Part shown: positions 32,355 through 44,423 of the stretch, piece by piece
How positions within the stretch are numbered: position 1 is the first letter of the stretch
How the letters are laid out: each line of letters begins with the position of its first letter
Assembly: GCA_026874595.1 (NCBI GenBank)
Contig: CM049310.1
Span: 79,043,056 to 79,107,055, forward strand
DNA length: 64,000 bases
Reading direction: 5' to 3'
Source: Sipunculus nudus
Lineage: Eukaryota; Annelida; Sipuncula; Golfingiida; Sipunculidae
Position numbers and translations under genes: made by a program
Notes under the pieces: model-generated
What the model was told of the DNA's origin: nothing
Seen by the model: the letters and a program-made list of their open reading frames with translations, nothing else
Database searches by the model: none

Positions 32355-34973
32355 TGTATCCGCCAAAACAGAGTTTTGCGGATACTATGTTTTCAGCTGG
32401 CCGCCGCCGCCGCCGCCGCGTAGGTGTCCGGAGAACTCCTCCGTCACATGTGAACTGCTGCGCCCCGATTTTGTTTTGACCTCTGACCTTTCCTTTGCGC
32501 TCTGCGTCCGTTTGTGCGTCTGTTTCCACACATAAACCCACATATCTCGGGAACCGTTTGACCGATCAGGAAAATTTTTTTGCACAAATGTAGCCCTCGG
32601 AGAGCTTTATAACATACACCAAAAATGGTGGCGCCACCTGCAACCATGTTTGCACAGTGTCCATCTGTTCGTCTGCCTTGGGTTAAAATCACTCATATCT
32701 CTGCAGTGACTTGACTAATTCACCTGAAATTGGGCATGCGTAAACATCCTGGATAGCTATTCTGATTTTATGACAGGTGGCGCCACCTACATTCACATTT
32801 ACGCTGCAGACATCCAAGCTCATATCTCGGGAACCGTTTGACCGATCAGGAAAATTTTTTTGCACAAATGTAGCCCTTGGAGAGCTTTATAACATACACC
32901 AAAAATGGTGGCACCACCTGCAACCATGTTTGCACAGTGTCCATCTTTTCGTCTGCCTTGGGTTAAAATCACTCATATCTCTGCAGTGGTTTGACTAATT
33001 CACCTGAAATTGGGCATGCGTAAACATCCTGGATAGCTTTTCTGATTTTATGACAGGTGGCGCCACCTACATTCACGTTTACGCTGCAGACATCCAAGCC
33101 CATATCTCGGGAACCGTTTGACCGATCAGGAAAATTCTTTTGCACAAATGTAGCCCTTGGAGAGCTTTATAACATACACCAAAAATGGTGGCACCACCTG
33201 CAACCATGTTTGCACAGTGTCCATCTGTTAGTCTGCCTTGGGTTAAAATCACTCATATCTCTGCAGTGACTTGACTAATTCACCTGAAATTGAGCATGCA
33301 TATACATCCTGGATAGCTTTTCTGATTTTATGACAGGTGGCGCCACCTACATTCACGTTTACGCTGCAGACATCCAAGCTCATATCTCGGGAACCGTTTG
33401 ACCGATCAGGAAAATCTTTTTGCACAAATGTAGCCCTTGGAGAGCTTTATAACATACACCAAAAATGGTGGCACCACCTGCAACCATGTTTGCACAGTGT
33501 CCATCTGTTCGTCTGCCTTGGGTTAAAATCACTCATATCTCTGCAGTGGTTTGACTAATTCACCTGAAATTGGGCATGCGTAAACATCCTGGATAGCTTT
33601 TCTGATTTTATGACAGGTGGCGCCACCTACATTCACTTTTACGCTGCAGACATCCAAGCTCATATCTCGGGAACCGTTTGACCGATCAGGAAAATTCTTT
33701 TGCACAAATGTAGCCCTTGGAGAGCTTTATAACATACACCAAAAATGGTGGCGCCACCTGCAACCATGTTTGCACAGTGTCCATCTGTTCGTCTGCCTTG
33801 GGTTAAAATCACTCATATCTCTGCAGTGACTTGACTAATTCACCTGAAATTGGGCATGCGTATACATCCTGGATAGCTTTTCTGATTTTATGACAGGTGG
33901 CGCCACCTACATTCATGTTTACGCTGCAGACATCCAAGCTCATATCTTGGGAACCGTTTGACCGATCAGGAAAATTCTTTTGCACAAATGTAGCCCTTGA
34001 AGAGCTTTATAACATACACCAAAAATGGTGGCGCTACCTGCAACCATGTTTGCACAGTGTCCATCTGTTTGTCTGCCTTGGGTTAAAATCACTCATATCT
34101 CTGCAGTGACTTGACTAATTCACCTGAAATTTGGCATGCGTATACATCCTGGATAGCTTTTCTGACTTTATGACAGGTGGTGCCACCTACATTCACGTTT
34201 ACGCTGCAGACATCCAAGCTCATATCTTTGGAACCGTTTGACCGATCAGGAAAATCTTTTTGCACAAATGTAGCCCTTGGAGAGCTTTATAACATACACC
34301 AAAAATGGTGGCACCACCTGCAACCATGTTTGCACAGTGTCCATCTGTTCGTCTGCCGTGGGTTAAAATCACTCATATCTCTGCAGTGGTTTGACTAATT
34401 CACCTGAAATTCGGCATGCTTATACATCCTGGATAGCTTTCTGATTTTATGACAGGTGGCGCCACCTACAATCAAGTTTACGCTGCAGACATCCAAGCTC
34501 ATATCTAGGGAATCGTTTGACCGATTGGGCCAAAATTTTGCATGTGTATAAATCTCACATAGCTCTCTATCATATGCAAAACTGGTGGCGCCACCTGCAG
34601 CCATGTTTGCACAGCTCCCATCTGTTTAGTCTGCCATGGGATAAAATCACTCATATCTCGGCAGTGGTTTGACATATCTGCCTAAAATTTTGCAAGTTTA
34701 TACATCCCCGACAGCTCTCTTGATTTTATGACAGGTGGCGCCACCTGCATTCTAGTTTATGCAGCAGATATCCAAGCTCATATCTTGGGAACCGTTTGAC
34801 CGATTGGGCCAAAGTTTTGCATGTGTATAGAGCTTTCTGGATTTTTTCGTAGGTAGCGCAACCTACATACACAATTTGGCTGCAGACATCCATGCTAATA
34901 TGCAACACTTCACCCGTTCCACTCTGATTTAGGCAGATACAAGTAGACGCTTGTGGACTACCCGTATTCTAGT
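32355..34973 (+). mobile_element. Helentron/HINE-like family 1, copy H1 with satellite array
   Basis: The 5' terminus TGTATCCGCCAAAAC folds with GTTTTGCGGATAC. The mate of the first ten bases appears near the 3' end (here degraded, GGCAGATACA), followed by a hairpin (GTAGACG/GGACTAC) and TATTCTAG. A CCGCCG-rich tract follows the 5' end. The bulk is a 280-bp tandem array. No Rep or helicase coding is present. Confidence 0.85.
32530..34860. repeat. 280-bp dimeric satellite array in H1
   Basis: Units repeat at exactly 280 bp (for example GGTGGCGCCACCTACATT and variants at 32777, 33057, 33337, 33617, 33897 and 34177, with a near copy at 34456), then decay. Each unit is two about 140-bp halves. 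Both contain CTCATATCT and TTTGAC-type blocks; one ends in TGGTGG(C)GCCACCTGCA and the other in ACAGGTGGCGCCACCTAC. The same open frame recurs in six units only because of the repetition. Confidence 0.95.
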
Positions 34974-35953
34974 TGGATGAGAATTAGTGGCATTTCATAA
35001 CCATTGTGTGGAATTAATTGTTGTAAATAGTATTATATAGCTATTCTTGCTGTAAATTAACCAGTGTGGCTGCTGTTGCAGTTTCATAGCTGAATATGCA
35101 GCCAGGAACATTTTTGGTCCAAATTCTCATTTGGGTCAGGTATCTTCTTGTCAGTATCCTTTGGCTGAGTGTTCCTTCTTGAAATGCAAAGCATGCTGTA
35201 AATCTGAGGCCAGGTGGGAACATAATGTTTCAAGTACTCAGGACATATAGGTCCCCTGTCAAATCAGGTAAGAGTCAATTTAGGTTCTTTTCTTGCAGGC
35301 TCCACTGACCAGCTGTTTCCGGGGCATATTTTGCAACGACCCTAGGGTATATGCATCTGATGTAGCCATAACTACCACGTGTATATGAATATCTTGAAGC
35401 AGTTAATCAATCCCTGCATGAAATTGTGCCATTTTAACTACACTTTGGAAAAGCTGTTATTATACCATTAAAGTTAATGGCAATTTGATAAAACTTGGAA
35501 TTAATTTGACTCATGAATATAGATTTCTGATCTAACATACTGATTTTTAAAATGAAACTTGGAAAGAAATAGTTTCTCTGTTTCACATCAAACATGTATA
35601 AGAAGGCAGGCCAGTTTTCATTTAATGTTCATACACTTTATAGGACCTAGGAGTGAATCTTAACTCATTTTAACTGTTAGTTAAGCAGAAAAAAAACAGA
35701 CAGTGCACAAGCACTGATATTGTGCTGGAAATCAGCAATACAACAATGAAATAATATTTTAAATCTGAATTCCTCTTGAATGAAAAGAAAAATGAAATAA
35801 TTTATAAACTGTTTACCTTGGAGACTGTCAGTATGCAATATCTTCTAAGATTTAATGATTGTCTGAAAATTATTTGATCTTCCATGTATTTCACCTGTAT
35901 AAGAGTATTACTAACTGTACATCTCTAAAGATTTACAATTTGCAGAATTTTTA
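34974..35953. other. intron 1 sequence, no gene recognised
   Basis: Nothing supported beyond the resumed MITE edge at 34974. Confidence 0.4.
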
Positions 35954-36237
35954 TGAGCTCAGCTGAGCATACTAGTCTGGCCATCAGTCAGGCTGTCTGG
36001 CTGTTATCAAGGCACAAAATATAAGTGTTTTACCTAGAAACTTCTAACTTTACATAAAAGTCAGTCCTGCATAAATCTCTTTGCTCACCAAAAAAGTAGG
36101 TCACTGTGACCTACATTTTGCGAGTTATGCATGTATTTTTGTTTTCAGCGCTTTGAAATTTAGATTTTTAGCACTCTAAGATTTTAACATTTCAGACTGT
36201 TAAATCAGCTGAGTGTCATGACTCATGGGTCACTTGT
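35954..36237 (+). mobile_element. AGCTCAGCTGA element, short complete copy
   Basis: About 284 bp from GAGCTCAGCTGAGCAT to ATCAGCTGAGTGTCATGACT, then a small hairpin GACTCATGGGTC and CACTTGT. The inverted CTCAGCTG/CAGCTGAG pair is terminal at the 5' side but subterminal at the 3' side, followed by a hairpin. That is the same design as the Helentron-like families. It contains AGGTCACTGTGACCT. Confidence 0.7.
36098..36112. promoter_or_regulatory. perfect nuclear-receptor palindrome (ERE-type)
   Basis: AGGTCA-CTG-TGACCT, the consensus inverted repeat with 3-bp spacer recognised by estrogen-receptor-type nuclear receptors. It sits inside a mobile element in ABCA2 intron 1. Sequence match is exact; function is not shown. 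Confidence 0.45.
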
Positions 36238-36944
36238 TACTACTAAAATTCCCGAGCAATTAACATGATATGTAGATTTTAAATTTCTACTCATCTTAGC
36301 AAGTGTTCTAATATATCAAATCTCTCTTTATTTCACAATGCTCGTTCTCCAGGAATGTGACTTACCATTATGAAGTTGAACATCATGGTCCACCAGTCTC
36401 ATGTAACTTAAGTTCATTGATCCTTTGGCTCCTCATAAAATTTAATGAGCAGGCATACATGATGTTAGATTTGCGTGTTTTGTTCAGAATTTTTAATGAT
36501 ATATTGGCTGTACACCTAAAAGACTATCTCTTGTGGCATACCTGGAAAATCCATTGTTTGTTGGTATTTGGTATGGATTCAGTACACCATCACTCAGATT
36601 AATAATCCTGAAACAACATGCAGGTATATTTAATACCTGCATATGTACCGATTACTACCTAAAGGCCATTTGTTTATACTGCTGTATGCATGTGATTTTC
36701 CAGCTTCAGGGCTTTCACTAACAAAGGGGCACACATCTGTGACACTCAAAATCAAACTTGGATGCTTGGTTCTTGGGTCCAGGGGTCCAACCAAATGCTT
36801 AAAATTTATGGCTGTTGGATCAATAGTAGTCACTGACTATTGCCGACTACCTTAAAACCCAGATAATTTTGTAAACACTGTTCTGACGTCAAACCCATAT
36901 ATTTTACAGATGTCAAATAATCATATTATGACAAAATGTGTAAT

Positions 36945-37779
36945 TGTATCCGCCAAAACAGAGTTTTGCGGATACTATGTTTTCAGCTGCACGCCGCCGC
37001 GGCGTAAGTGTCTGGAGAACTCCTCCGTAACCGCTGGGCGGAATTTTACAAAACCCGGGATTATGTTCGGGTCCAGGTGAACTGCTGCGCCCAGATTTTG
37101 TTTTGACCTCTGACCTTTCCTCTGCGCTCTGCATCCGTTTGTGCGTCTGTTTCCACACATAAACCCACATATCTCGGGAACCGTTTGACGGATCAGGAAA
37201 ATTTTTTTGCACAAATGTAGCCCTTGGAGAGCTTTATAACATACACAAGAAGTGGTGTCGCCACCTGCAACCATGTTTGCACAGTGTCCATTTGTTCATC
37301 TGCCTTGGGTTAAAATCACTCATATCTCTGCAGTGATTTGACTAATTCACCTGAAATTCGGCATGCAGGTGCAGACATCCAAGCTCATATCTCGGGAACT
37401 GTTTGACCGATTGGGCCAAAATTTTGCATGTGTATAGATCTCACATAGCTCTTTATCATACCCAAAACTGGTGGTGCCACCTGCAGCCATTTTTGCACAG
37501 CGTCCATCTGTTTGTCTGCCACAGGCTAAAATCACTCATAAACATATAGTGGTTTGACTTATCTGCCTCAAATTTTGCATATGTATACAACTTGGATGGC
37601 TTTCTGGATTTTGTGGTAGGTGGCGCAACCTACATACACCATTTGGCTGCAGACATCCATGCTAATATGCAACACTTCATTCTATTTCCCCTTGCCACTC
37701 AATCCATGCCTCACTTCACCCTTTCCACTCTGATTTAGGCGGATACACATAGTCGCTTGTCAACTATCCGTATTCTAGT
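36945..37779 (+). mobile_element. Helentron/HINE-like family 1, copy H2
   Basis: 835 bp: TGTATCCGCCAAAAC hairpin start, CGCCGCGG-rich segment, about two 140-bp satellite halves, GGCGGATACA subterminal mate, hairpin TAGTCG-CTTG-TCAACTA, and TATTCTAGT end. Non-coding. Confidence 0.85.
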
Positions 37780-38879
37780 TATATAATGATATGAAAATGA
37801 TGTTATATAAAAAAGTTTTAATTTCACACCATCCTAAAAAAACTGACACAGGTCACTGTTCCTTTGGACTAGCCGTGACAAACACAACTCAGTACCTGTA
37901 GACGTGTGCTTAAAAAAAAGAGTACACAACGCAGTAGGCACTTATATTGGGCAGGTAAGCCTTACTTGAATCCTGATACAAGCCATACAAAGGAATGCAT
38001 TGCAGTAGTAGTCTTCCATTATGGTGCATTCATATTGTGGAAAACAGCCTATAATCTTAACATTTGGTTACTAATGACAAAAAAATACATGTGAACTCAC
38101 AACCCAAACTGAAACTATGTCACTAATATAGGTAACAAATCCTTTCCTGTTTCAGTACAAGTTGGCTGTGTCCAGTAACTTATGAGAGCCATGCTTGTAT
38201 TCATGTGGTCAGAAATTCAACAAACATGTGGAGGGTTTTACCAAAATGCTGAGTTTAATTGGAATTTTTCTCACTCATGCTAGGTGTTGTTAGAAAGTAT
38301 ACTAAAAAAAAACTAACAATTGGTCTGGTTTATGTCAAGTGACAGCTTACTTGTAGGCTATTAGGCATTGTCAGAAATGACAAAAATATTTGCATCCTCA
38401 CAGAGCCTTAAAGTGTGTCTGACAAAGCCACTCTGACATCTAGTATACTGGTCAACAGGGGTCGTATACTCTCTAATGTCAGAGGGCCAAAATTGCACTA
38501 GCTTAAAACATGCACTGACAATATTATCTCATTAACATGAGCTAATAATGTTGGTAACAAGTTGCAGTGGAATTTGAACCAGGAAAGTTTACCAAATGGT
38601 TTGAATATTATTATTATTTCAGAATTATTGAAATACTGAAATTTTGAACATTTACTCAAAATTGACTTCCTGTAGCAAAATCAAGTTTAACTGTTTGTGA
38701 TGTTATTTAAGAACTGATTTTTGGTGCTTGTTGATGTAAATGTTTGTGTATGTAAATAAGACTCATTATTTTAATTTCATCATCAAATATAAAATATTTA
38801 TTCAGCAGTTAATTTTGATTCGAAAGCAGTTATTTTTCAGGTTCTCAAAACTTTGTTGTGTTTGTCTTATGGTAAGCCA
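37780..38879. other. intron 1 sequence, no gene recognised
   Basis: Nothing supported. Confidence 0.4.
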
Positions 38880-39212
38880 ATATAACCCAAACACATTCAA
38901 CAAAGACACCTGGCAGCTAATCAGATAAACCAGAACTGTCCAAAATGCATTTTGCAGTAATTGAAGCTATAACTTCCGCATACTTGCAACAAATGACCTT
39001 CCGCTTCATGATAATTATGTTTGTTGACATTGGTGCATTTACCACCTTTACTAACAGTTTGTATATAAAGAAGCTGATGCATCCATTAGAGAGACTTTGT
39101 AAGAACTTTTCTTTGCAGGAATAACCTACAGTTCATTAATATGTACACACAGGGAAAGCCAGAAAATCCCATAAATTCTACTGAAAAGATAGGTGATTAG
39201 CTAGCTTTAAAG
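38880..39212 (+). mobile_element. MITE, 'TTTAAAGGGACC' family, copy 3 (5'-truncated)
   Basis: Landmarks CTTGCAACAAATGACCTTCC and ACACAGGGAAAGCCAG match copy 1, and the right end GATAGGTGATTAGCTAGC then TTTAA is well kept. The left terminus is not found. Confidence 0.65.
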
Positions 39213-40043
39213 AAATATATCCATTACTATTTAAAATCCACAAGCAATAAACATTAGATACAGAAAGTATATTTCAAGTTTAAACAATCCATCTTAGATA
39301 AATTCCCTAATTATTTGATTCTGTCTTTATCACACACTGTCACTGTGCTCACGCAATAGAAGTGAAATTTTGTAAAGCTGATTTTCATGACCTGTGGGTT
39401 ACATGTAACTAGAATTCAAGTATTCTTCACACAAAATTGACTCTCACATTGGGAAAAATCAAAGCCTTAAAATACAGATAGGATATACATGTAAGGTGAG
39501 TAAGGCTTATTGATCTACACAAGGCCTTTGTTATGTGACTAGTTGTGATAGCTACCATCAGGTTTACCGGTAGTGGCAGAACAGGATATCATGCATAATT
39601 GCCCATTCAGGATGGTTTGGTATGGATTCAGTCCATGTTTTCTCACATAAAAGCATGGCAGACCATCAGTTGTTGATACAGGTGTATTACCTGTGTCAGT
39701 TGTATAATTTTACCTTTTTTGCACTGCTGCATGCATGTTATTAACAATTCGGTACTGACAGGTGCTTGCACTATGACAAAAAATATACCATCTGTATACC
39801 GGTAGTAGAAACCTGCTTAAAATTCATTACCTGATGATATTACCACTTTAGCGATTGTATTAAGTGCAAACCATTTTGTATTAAGTAAATCATTTCAAAT
39901 GGTTATTTTATGTATGTTAATTGTCATGCACTCACAGGGCATAAAGCTAATTGGGTTTATGTGGATTATTGACAGTCTGGTCACATAGCATGAAATACCA
40001 CAACAAACAAGTACCGGTATCATTGATTGACATGAAACAGTAT
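39213..40043. other. diverged repeat, related to about 36240-36860
   Basis: Blocks such as GGTATGGATTCAGT, an 'ACCTG' palindromic step and CTGCTGCATGCATGT recur in the same order at 36570-36700 and 39610-39735. This suggests an old duplicated or dispersed repeat without clear ends. Confidence 0.4.
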
Positions 40044-40735
40044 ACATTCCATACGTTATACTACTAGAGTACATGAACATTCCATACGTTATACTACTAG
40101 AGTACATGAACATTCCATACGTTATACTACTAGAGTACATGAACATTCCATACGTTATACTACTAGAGTACATGAACATTCCATACGTTATACTACTAGA
40201 GTACATGAACATTCCATACGTTATACTACTAGAGTACATGAACATTCCATACGTTATACTACTAGAGTCCATGAACATTCCATACGTTATACTACTAGAG
40301 TACATGAACATTCCATACGTTATACTACTAGAGTACATGAACATTCCATACGTTATACTACTAGAGTACATGAACATTCCATACGTTATACTACTAGAGT
40401 ACATGAACATTCCATACGTTATACTACTAGAGTACATGAACATTCCATACGTTATACTACTAGAGTACATGAACATTCCATACGTTATACTACTAGAGTA
40501 CATGAACATTCCATACGTTATACTACTAGAGTCCATGAACATTCCATACGTTATACTACTAGAGTACATGAACATTCCATACGTTATACTACTAGAGTAC
40601 ATGAACATTCCATACGTTATACTACTAGAGTACATGAACATTCCATACGTTATACTACTAGAGTACATGAACATTCCATACGTTATACTACTAGAGTACA
40701 TGAACATTCCATACGTTATACTACTAGAGTACATG
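40044..40735. repeat. 33-bp minisatellite, 21 near-identical units
   Basis: The unit contains ATTCCATACGTTATACTACT and AGAGTACATGA. Because 33 is divisible by 3 and the unit lacks stops in some frames, long frames stay open on both strands (11-residue periods MNIPYVILLEY plus, MYSSSITYGMF minus). The only substitution is TAC to TCC, in the units starting at 40238 and 40502, exactly eight units (264 bp) apart. Not considered coding. Confidence 0.97.
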
Positions 40736-41940
40736 AATTTGGCTAAATTGGAAATTGTGCTCCAACAAAGAGAATGTGTTTACACAATTTATTTTGTACC
40801 TTAATGTCTTTGAAAACATTTCATACCAGCTTCTGAACTATATTAAAATGGATTCTTTAATCAGAATTGAAAAGGCAAATGCCCAATTCTGAATAAATTG
40901 AGTTTCAAATGTTTTAAAGATGCCTTGTCATTATAAACTCAGCAATATAAATTCTGAACAGTAAAATTATGAATGCATATATTAAACGTTTTAAGGGTTT
41001 GTGTAATATATTGATGTAGTACAGCCATTTGTTATCTGTCTAGTTTAAATGTATATAGTAATTTTTCACATTAAATGTAAATTAGTTTGCCCTTTATTTC
41101 ATCAGTCTCCCCCTCCTTCCTGCCCCACTACTTAATCTAAATTTTTAAATCAGATTCATTCATGGTTTATACAAAATGGGGTACTTACTGCATAAATAAT
41201 TTTATAACCAGCCCTTAATCAGAATGAAAAATAAAAGCAAGAAGTTGTTATTAGATAACAATAATTAGACTGTTCTTTGATTAACAGAATATGTTTTATC
41301 TTTCAATCTGAGATTGTGCTGTTTGCTTTCTTGGCATTATTAACTGTAATATTTTAGCCTCTTTTTGGTATACAAATGGTTGAATATTTGATCCTACAGT
41401 ATTCAGCTGTATACCCATCACCACCTGTTTGTTAAGCTATCAGACATACATTAAACATGTAGATCCACTTAGTCAGTATCTTCATATTTAAAAGACCCCA
41501 TCTCATACCACCAGTATAAATATACTGTAAATAAATAACATGAGAAATCATACAAATGGAAATATTATGTTTTATGCAGACTGCTATTTTCTTATGAACA
41601 AGAATGTTATAGGAAGATAGATTATTGCGTCCGCCAGGAGGTTATACGTACATCTCTGTTTGTGTGTGCATGTGTTTGTTCACAACATAACTCACGCAGT
41701 CCTGCACTGAATGTCATGAAATGTTCAGGGCATTTCGGGGATAGTCTAGTGAAGTCAAATTGATTAAATTTTGGTGTGGATCTAGATTCAGAAATGTCAT
41801 CAAGGGGTATTCACAAATGTACAGTCACTTATGGATGAATGAACCTGGGAATAAGGGCCGCATCAGTGAATGGCAGGGCTTGCATTCATAAGAATGCAGA
41901 TTTGTAGTTTTAAAGATAAAAGTATACATGATATATTTAC
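40736..41940. other. intron 1 sequence, no gene recognised
   Basis: 41630-41830 (GCGTCCGCCAGGAGGTTAT, 'CTGTTTGTGTGTGCATGTG', 'ACATAACTCA') reads like a fragment of another high-copy invertebrate element, but its limits are not visible. Confidence 0.35.
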
Positions 41941-41949
41941 CCTGTAGTG

Positions 41950-42795
41950 GATATATGTGTCAAAACCCAGATCCCGATCAGGACCAGTTTGCAATTGATC
42001 CAGACCAAATCCTGATATGATTCAGTCCAGCCTAAACCCAGTCCAGAATGTCAGCTGGACAAGGCCAATTCCCGATTGGTCCAGACTTAATCCCAATCTG
42101 GATTCTGACCAGTCCAAACCCTGATCAGGATCTGGTTCAGCTGAAATCCTGATTCAGACTGAGTTGACATAATACTAAATAATGCCTTCAGCACATACTT
42201 CTGATAAAAATAAGGAAAATTAACCTTAGTTTCTCACTACTCATAAACTTAAATCTATATTGTCATAACAAAATTTAATTTTTGCCATGCCAAGTTTCAA
42301 ATACATTGAGTTAGTTGAAAAATTGAATGTCAGTAGGGCTGATACCTTACATGATTTAATAAATGGAATAAAAGAATACTGCTGATTTTTGTGGAACACC
42401 TTAACCTTTTTAAAGTTTGTAATGTGGTAAATTTGATGAATACAACATTTAACTGGCTTGTATTACCTACATGCATCATGAACCAGAGTTGTTAAATTCT
42501 TTATCTTAAATAAACAAGAGACATTTGATAAATATAAAAGATTTTACATTGATAAGATTATAAAAAAGACCCTTGTGGCATTAAGTTAGCAAGTGGATAC
42601 AGTTATGAGCTGGATCAGGGGTATGGGTAGCCAAAAAGTCATTGTCTTTTTTATTAATTAAAGATTAGGATTTGGGCTGGGCTAATTCCCGATTGGGATC
42701 TAGTCTGGACCTATCGGGAATTTGTCCAGACCAGATCTCAATTGTGATTTGGTCCAGCCTAAACCCAGATTAGGATCTGGGCCTTGACTAATGCA
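41950..42795. repeat. degenerate 20-30-bp minisatellite in two blocks
   Basis: At 41955-42155 and again at 42665-42785 there are repeated variants of GATCNGGATCTGGTCCAG and CCTAAACCCAGAT, in mixed order. About 500 bp of unrelated AT-rich sequence separates the blocks. Confidence 0.55.
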
Positions 42796-44423
42796 TAATG
42801 TTTTACTTTGCATATCTTTTAATCTCTTTAGTTACCGCATGTAATAGCAGTGTTCTATTATTCATAACCTTTTCATTTAGCAATACCAGGCTGGCAGCTG
42901 TCTTTGCCATAATGGTGATAGCTGCAGTTTGTGTAGCATAAAATCTGTATTTTATGGCTTGGAAATGTTACATATACAATAAGTCCAGTTATGTACACCT
43001 CAGTACCTGTTGCAGTATGTGTTGATTTCATAGGTGAGCACATCTGCACTCAGAATATAATATATTGCATCATAAATGAAATGGTACCATATATAAGATA
43101 TAAACACTCAAGGCTGCAGATCTGTAGTGTCATGGGCACTATGATGTATGGTAAAGCAGCGTGCAGGTTGGACTATAGTGCAGGGTAGTTAGAATAAATG
43201 CAAGATTCTTATGTATATTACAACATAAAAATCAAGTATTTCAAGACGTGGTTCTAGAGAGATATTGTGCCATGAATTATAATGACCCTATGAGTCAGAC
43301 CTTCTTCCGTTCCTGTAATCCTCAATACATGCTGTTTAGCGCTGGCTTTGAGGTGCGTTGAATACTATTGATTCTTGGAAAGGCCTGCAGGAGTTGTTTG
43401 TTGGATGTCGTCTTGGAGATAAGTGTCAGTGTCAAATGCATCCAGAGGCAAATGAGATTCTGAAATTGTGTACCGTCTGTCCTCATGAAACCTACTTCTA
43501 TTTGAAATATAGTTCGTTGTTCGACATTATAGTGTTAACATGATACATATATGAAATATCCAGGAAACTGAACCGATGCTGGTTGAGAAGTGAGGTGGCT
43601 TTTAGTGAGATGAAGTGCTAATGGATTTGATATTTTTATCTGCTCAAAGGATAGACTGCAAATAAAAATCTAGTCATATAAATCATGGATGATGTTTTAT
43701 ACATACACATTTTAATACCATGGTCATGATGTATTATTATTGGCTGAGGGATCAACATGATATTGCATAATGAACCCACGTTTCCTCATGGAAAAATATA
43801 GGCTTAGTGTTTAAGAGGCTTTTGCTATATCTTAATATACATGATTCTCTGATATATTATAAGTAAAAATCTTTATGGAAAAAAAGTTGTGAAAGCCAAA
43901 CATAGGTTCACTATGAATACACTAGGTGGGTGTCATCATGAAAATTAAAATATGGGCTAGCTCACCACAATGTTAGTATTAAAACATTTTTTTGAGTCAC
44001 TCGGTGCAAATGTTTAACCATCATTTTGAATTAACTCTGTCAACTTGTTTACCTCTCATGCATGTTACACAGTCACTCTCAGACAGGGGCAATCATGTAA
44101 GTGATTAGTGAGGCGTGGGCAGGTTTATAGCATTTTATTTCAGTTGATAAATTAATGTTTATTATAAATATTTGGCTGATGTCCATTATTCTGTAATTTA
44201 CAGGGTTTCATTTTAGCAGGGCCATTTCCTCTTAGCTTATCAAATGTTAATATATACATGAAAAACCAAGTAAAATATTGTTTGCTTAAGTATGAGCTAA
44301 ATAAATGCAGATACACACAGAAAGGACCTGTGAACTCATTAAATACTGATGAAAAGAAATATTTTAGAACCAAGGGACTTTTGGAACACCTGTCATAAAA
44401 CACTTGTAGTATTTAATATATAG
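42796..44423. other. intron 1 sequence, no gene recognised
   Basis: 43240-43470 is less AT-rich but holds only a short open frame with no motif or convincing splice pair. Nothing supported. Confidence 0.4.

Noticed and set aside
32777-34398. Series of 70-73-codon frames with nearly identical proteins (MAPPTFTFTLQTSK...)
   Set aside because: They recur at exactly 280 bp inside a Helentron satellite and are not a gene cluster; no promoter, splice or start context is repeated independently of the satellite.
40073-40804. 243-codon plus-strand and 279-codon minus-strand open frames
   Set aside because: Both are products of a 33-bp tandem repeat whose period is a multiple of three. There is no non-repeat domain, and frames this long on both strands are a repeat signature.
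42991-43543. Two 61-65-codon frames in a less AT-rich patch
   Set aside because: No motif, no convincing acceptor/donor pair and no relation to ABCA2; insufficient for an exon call.
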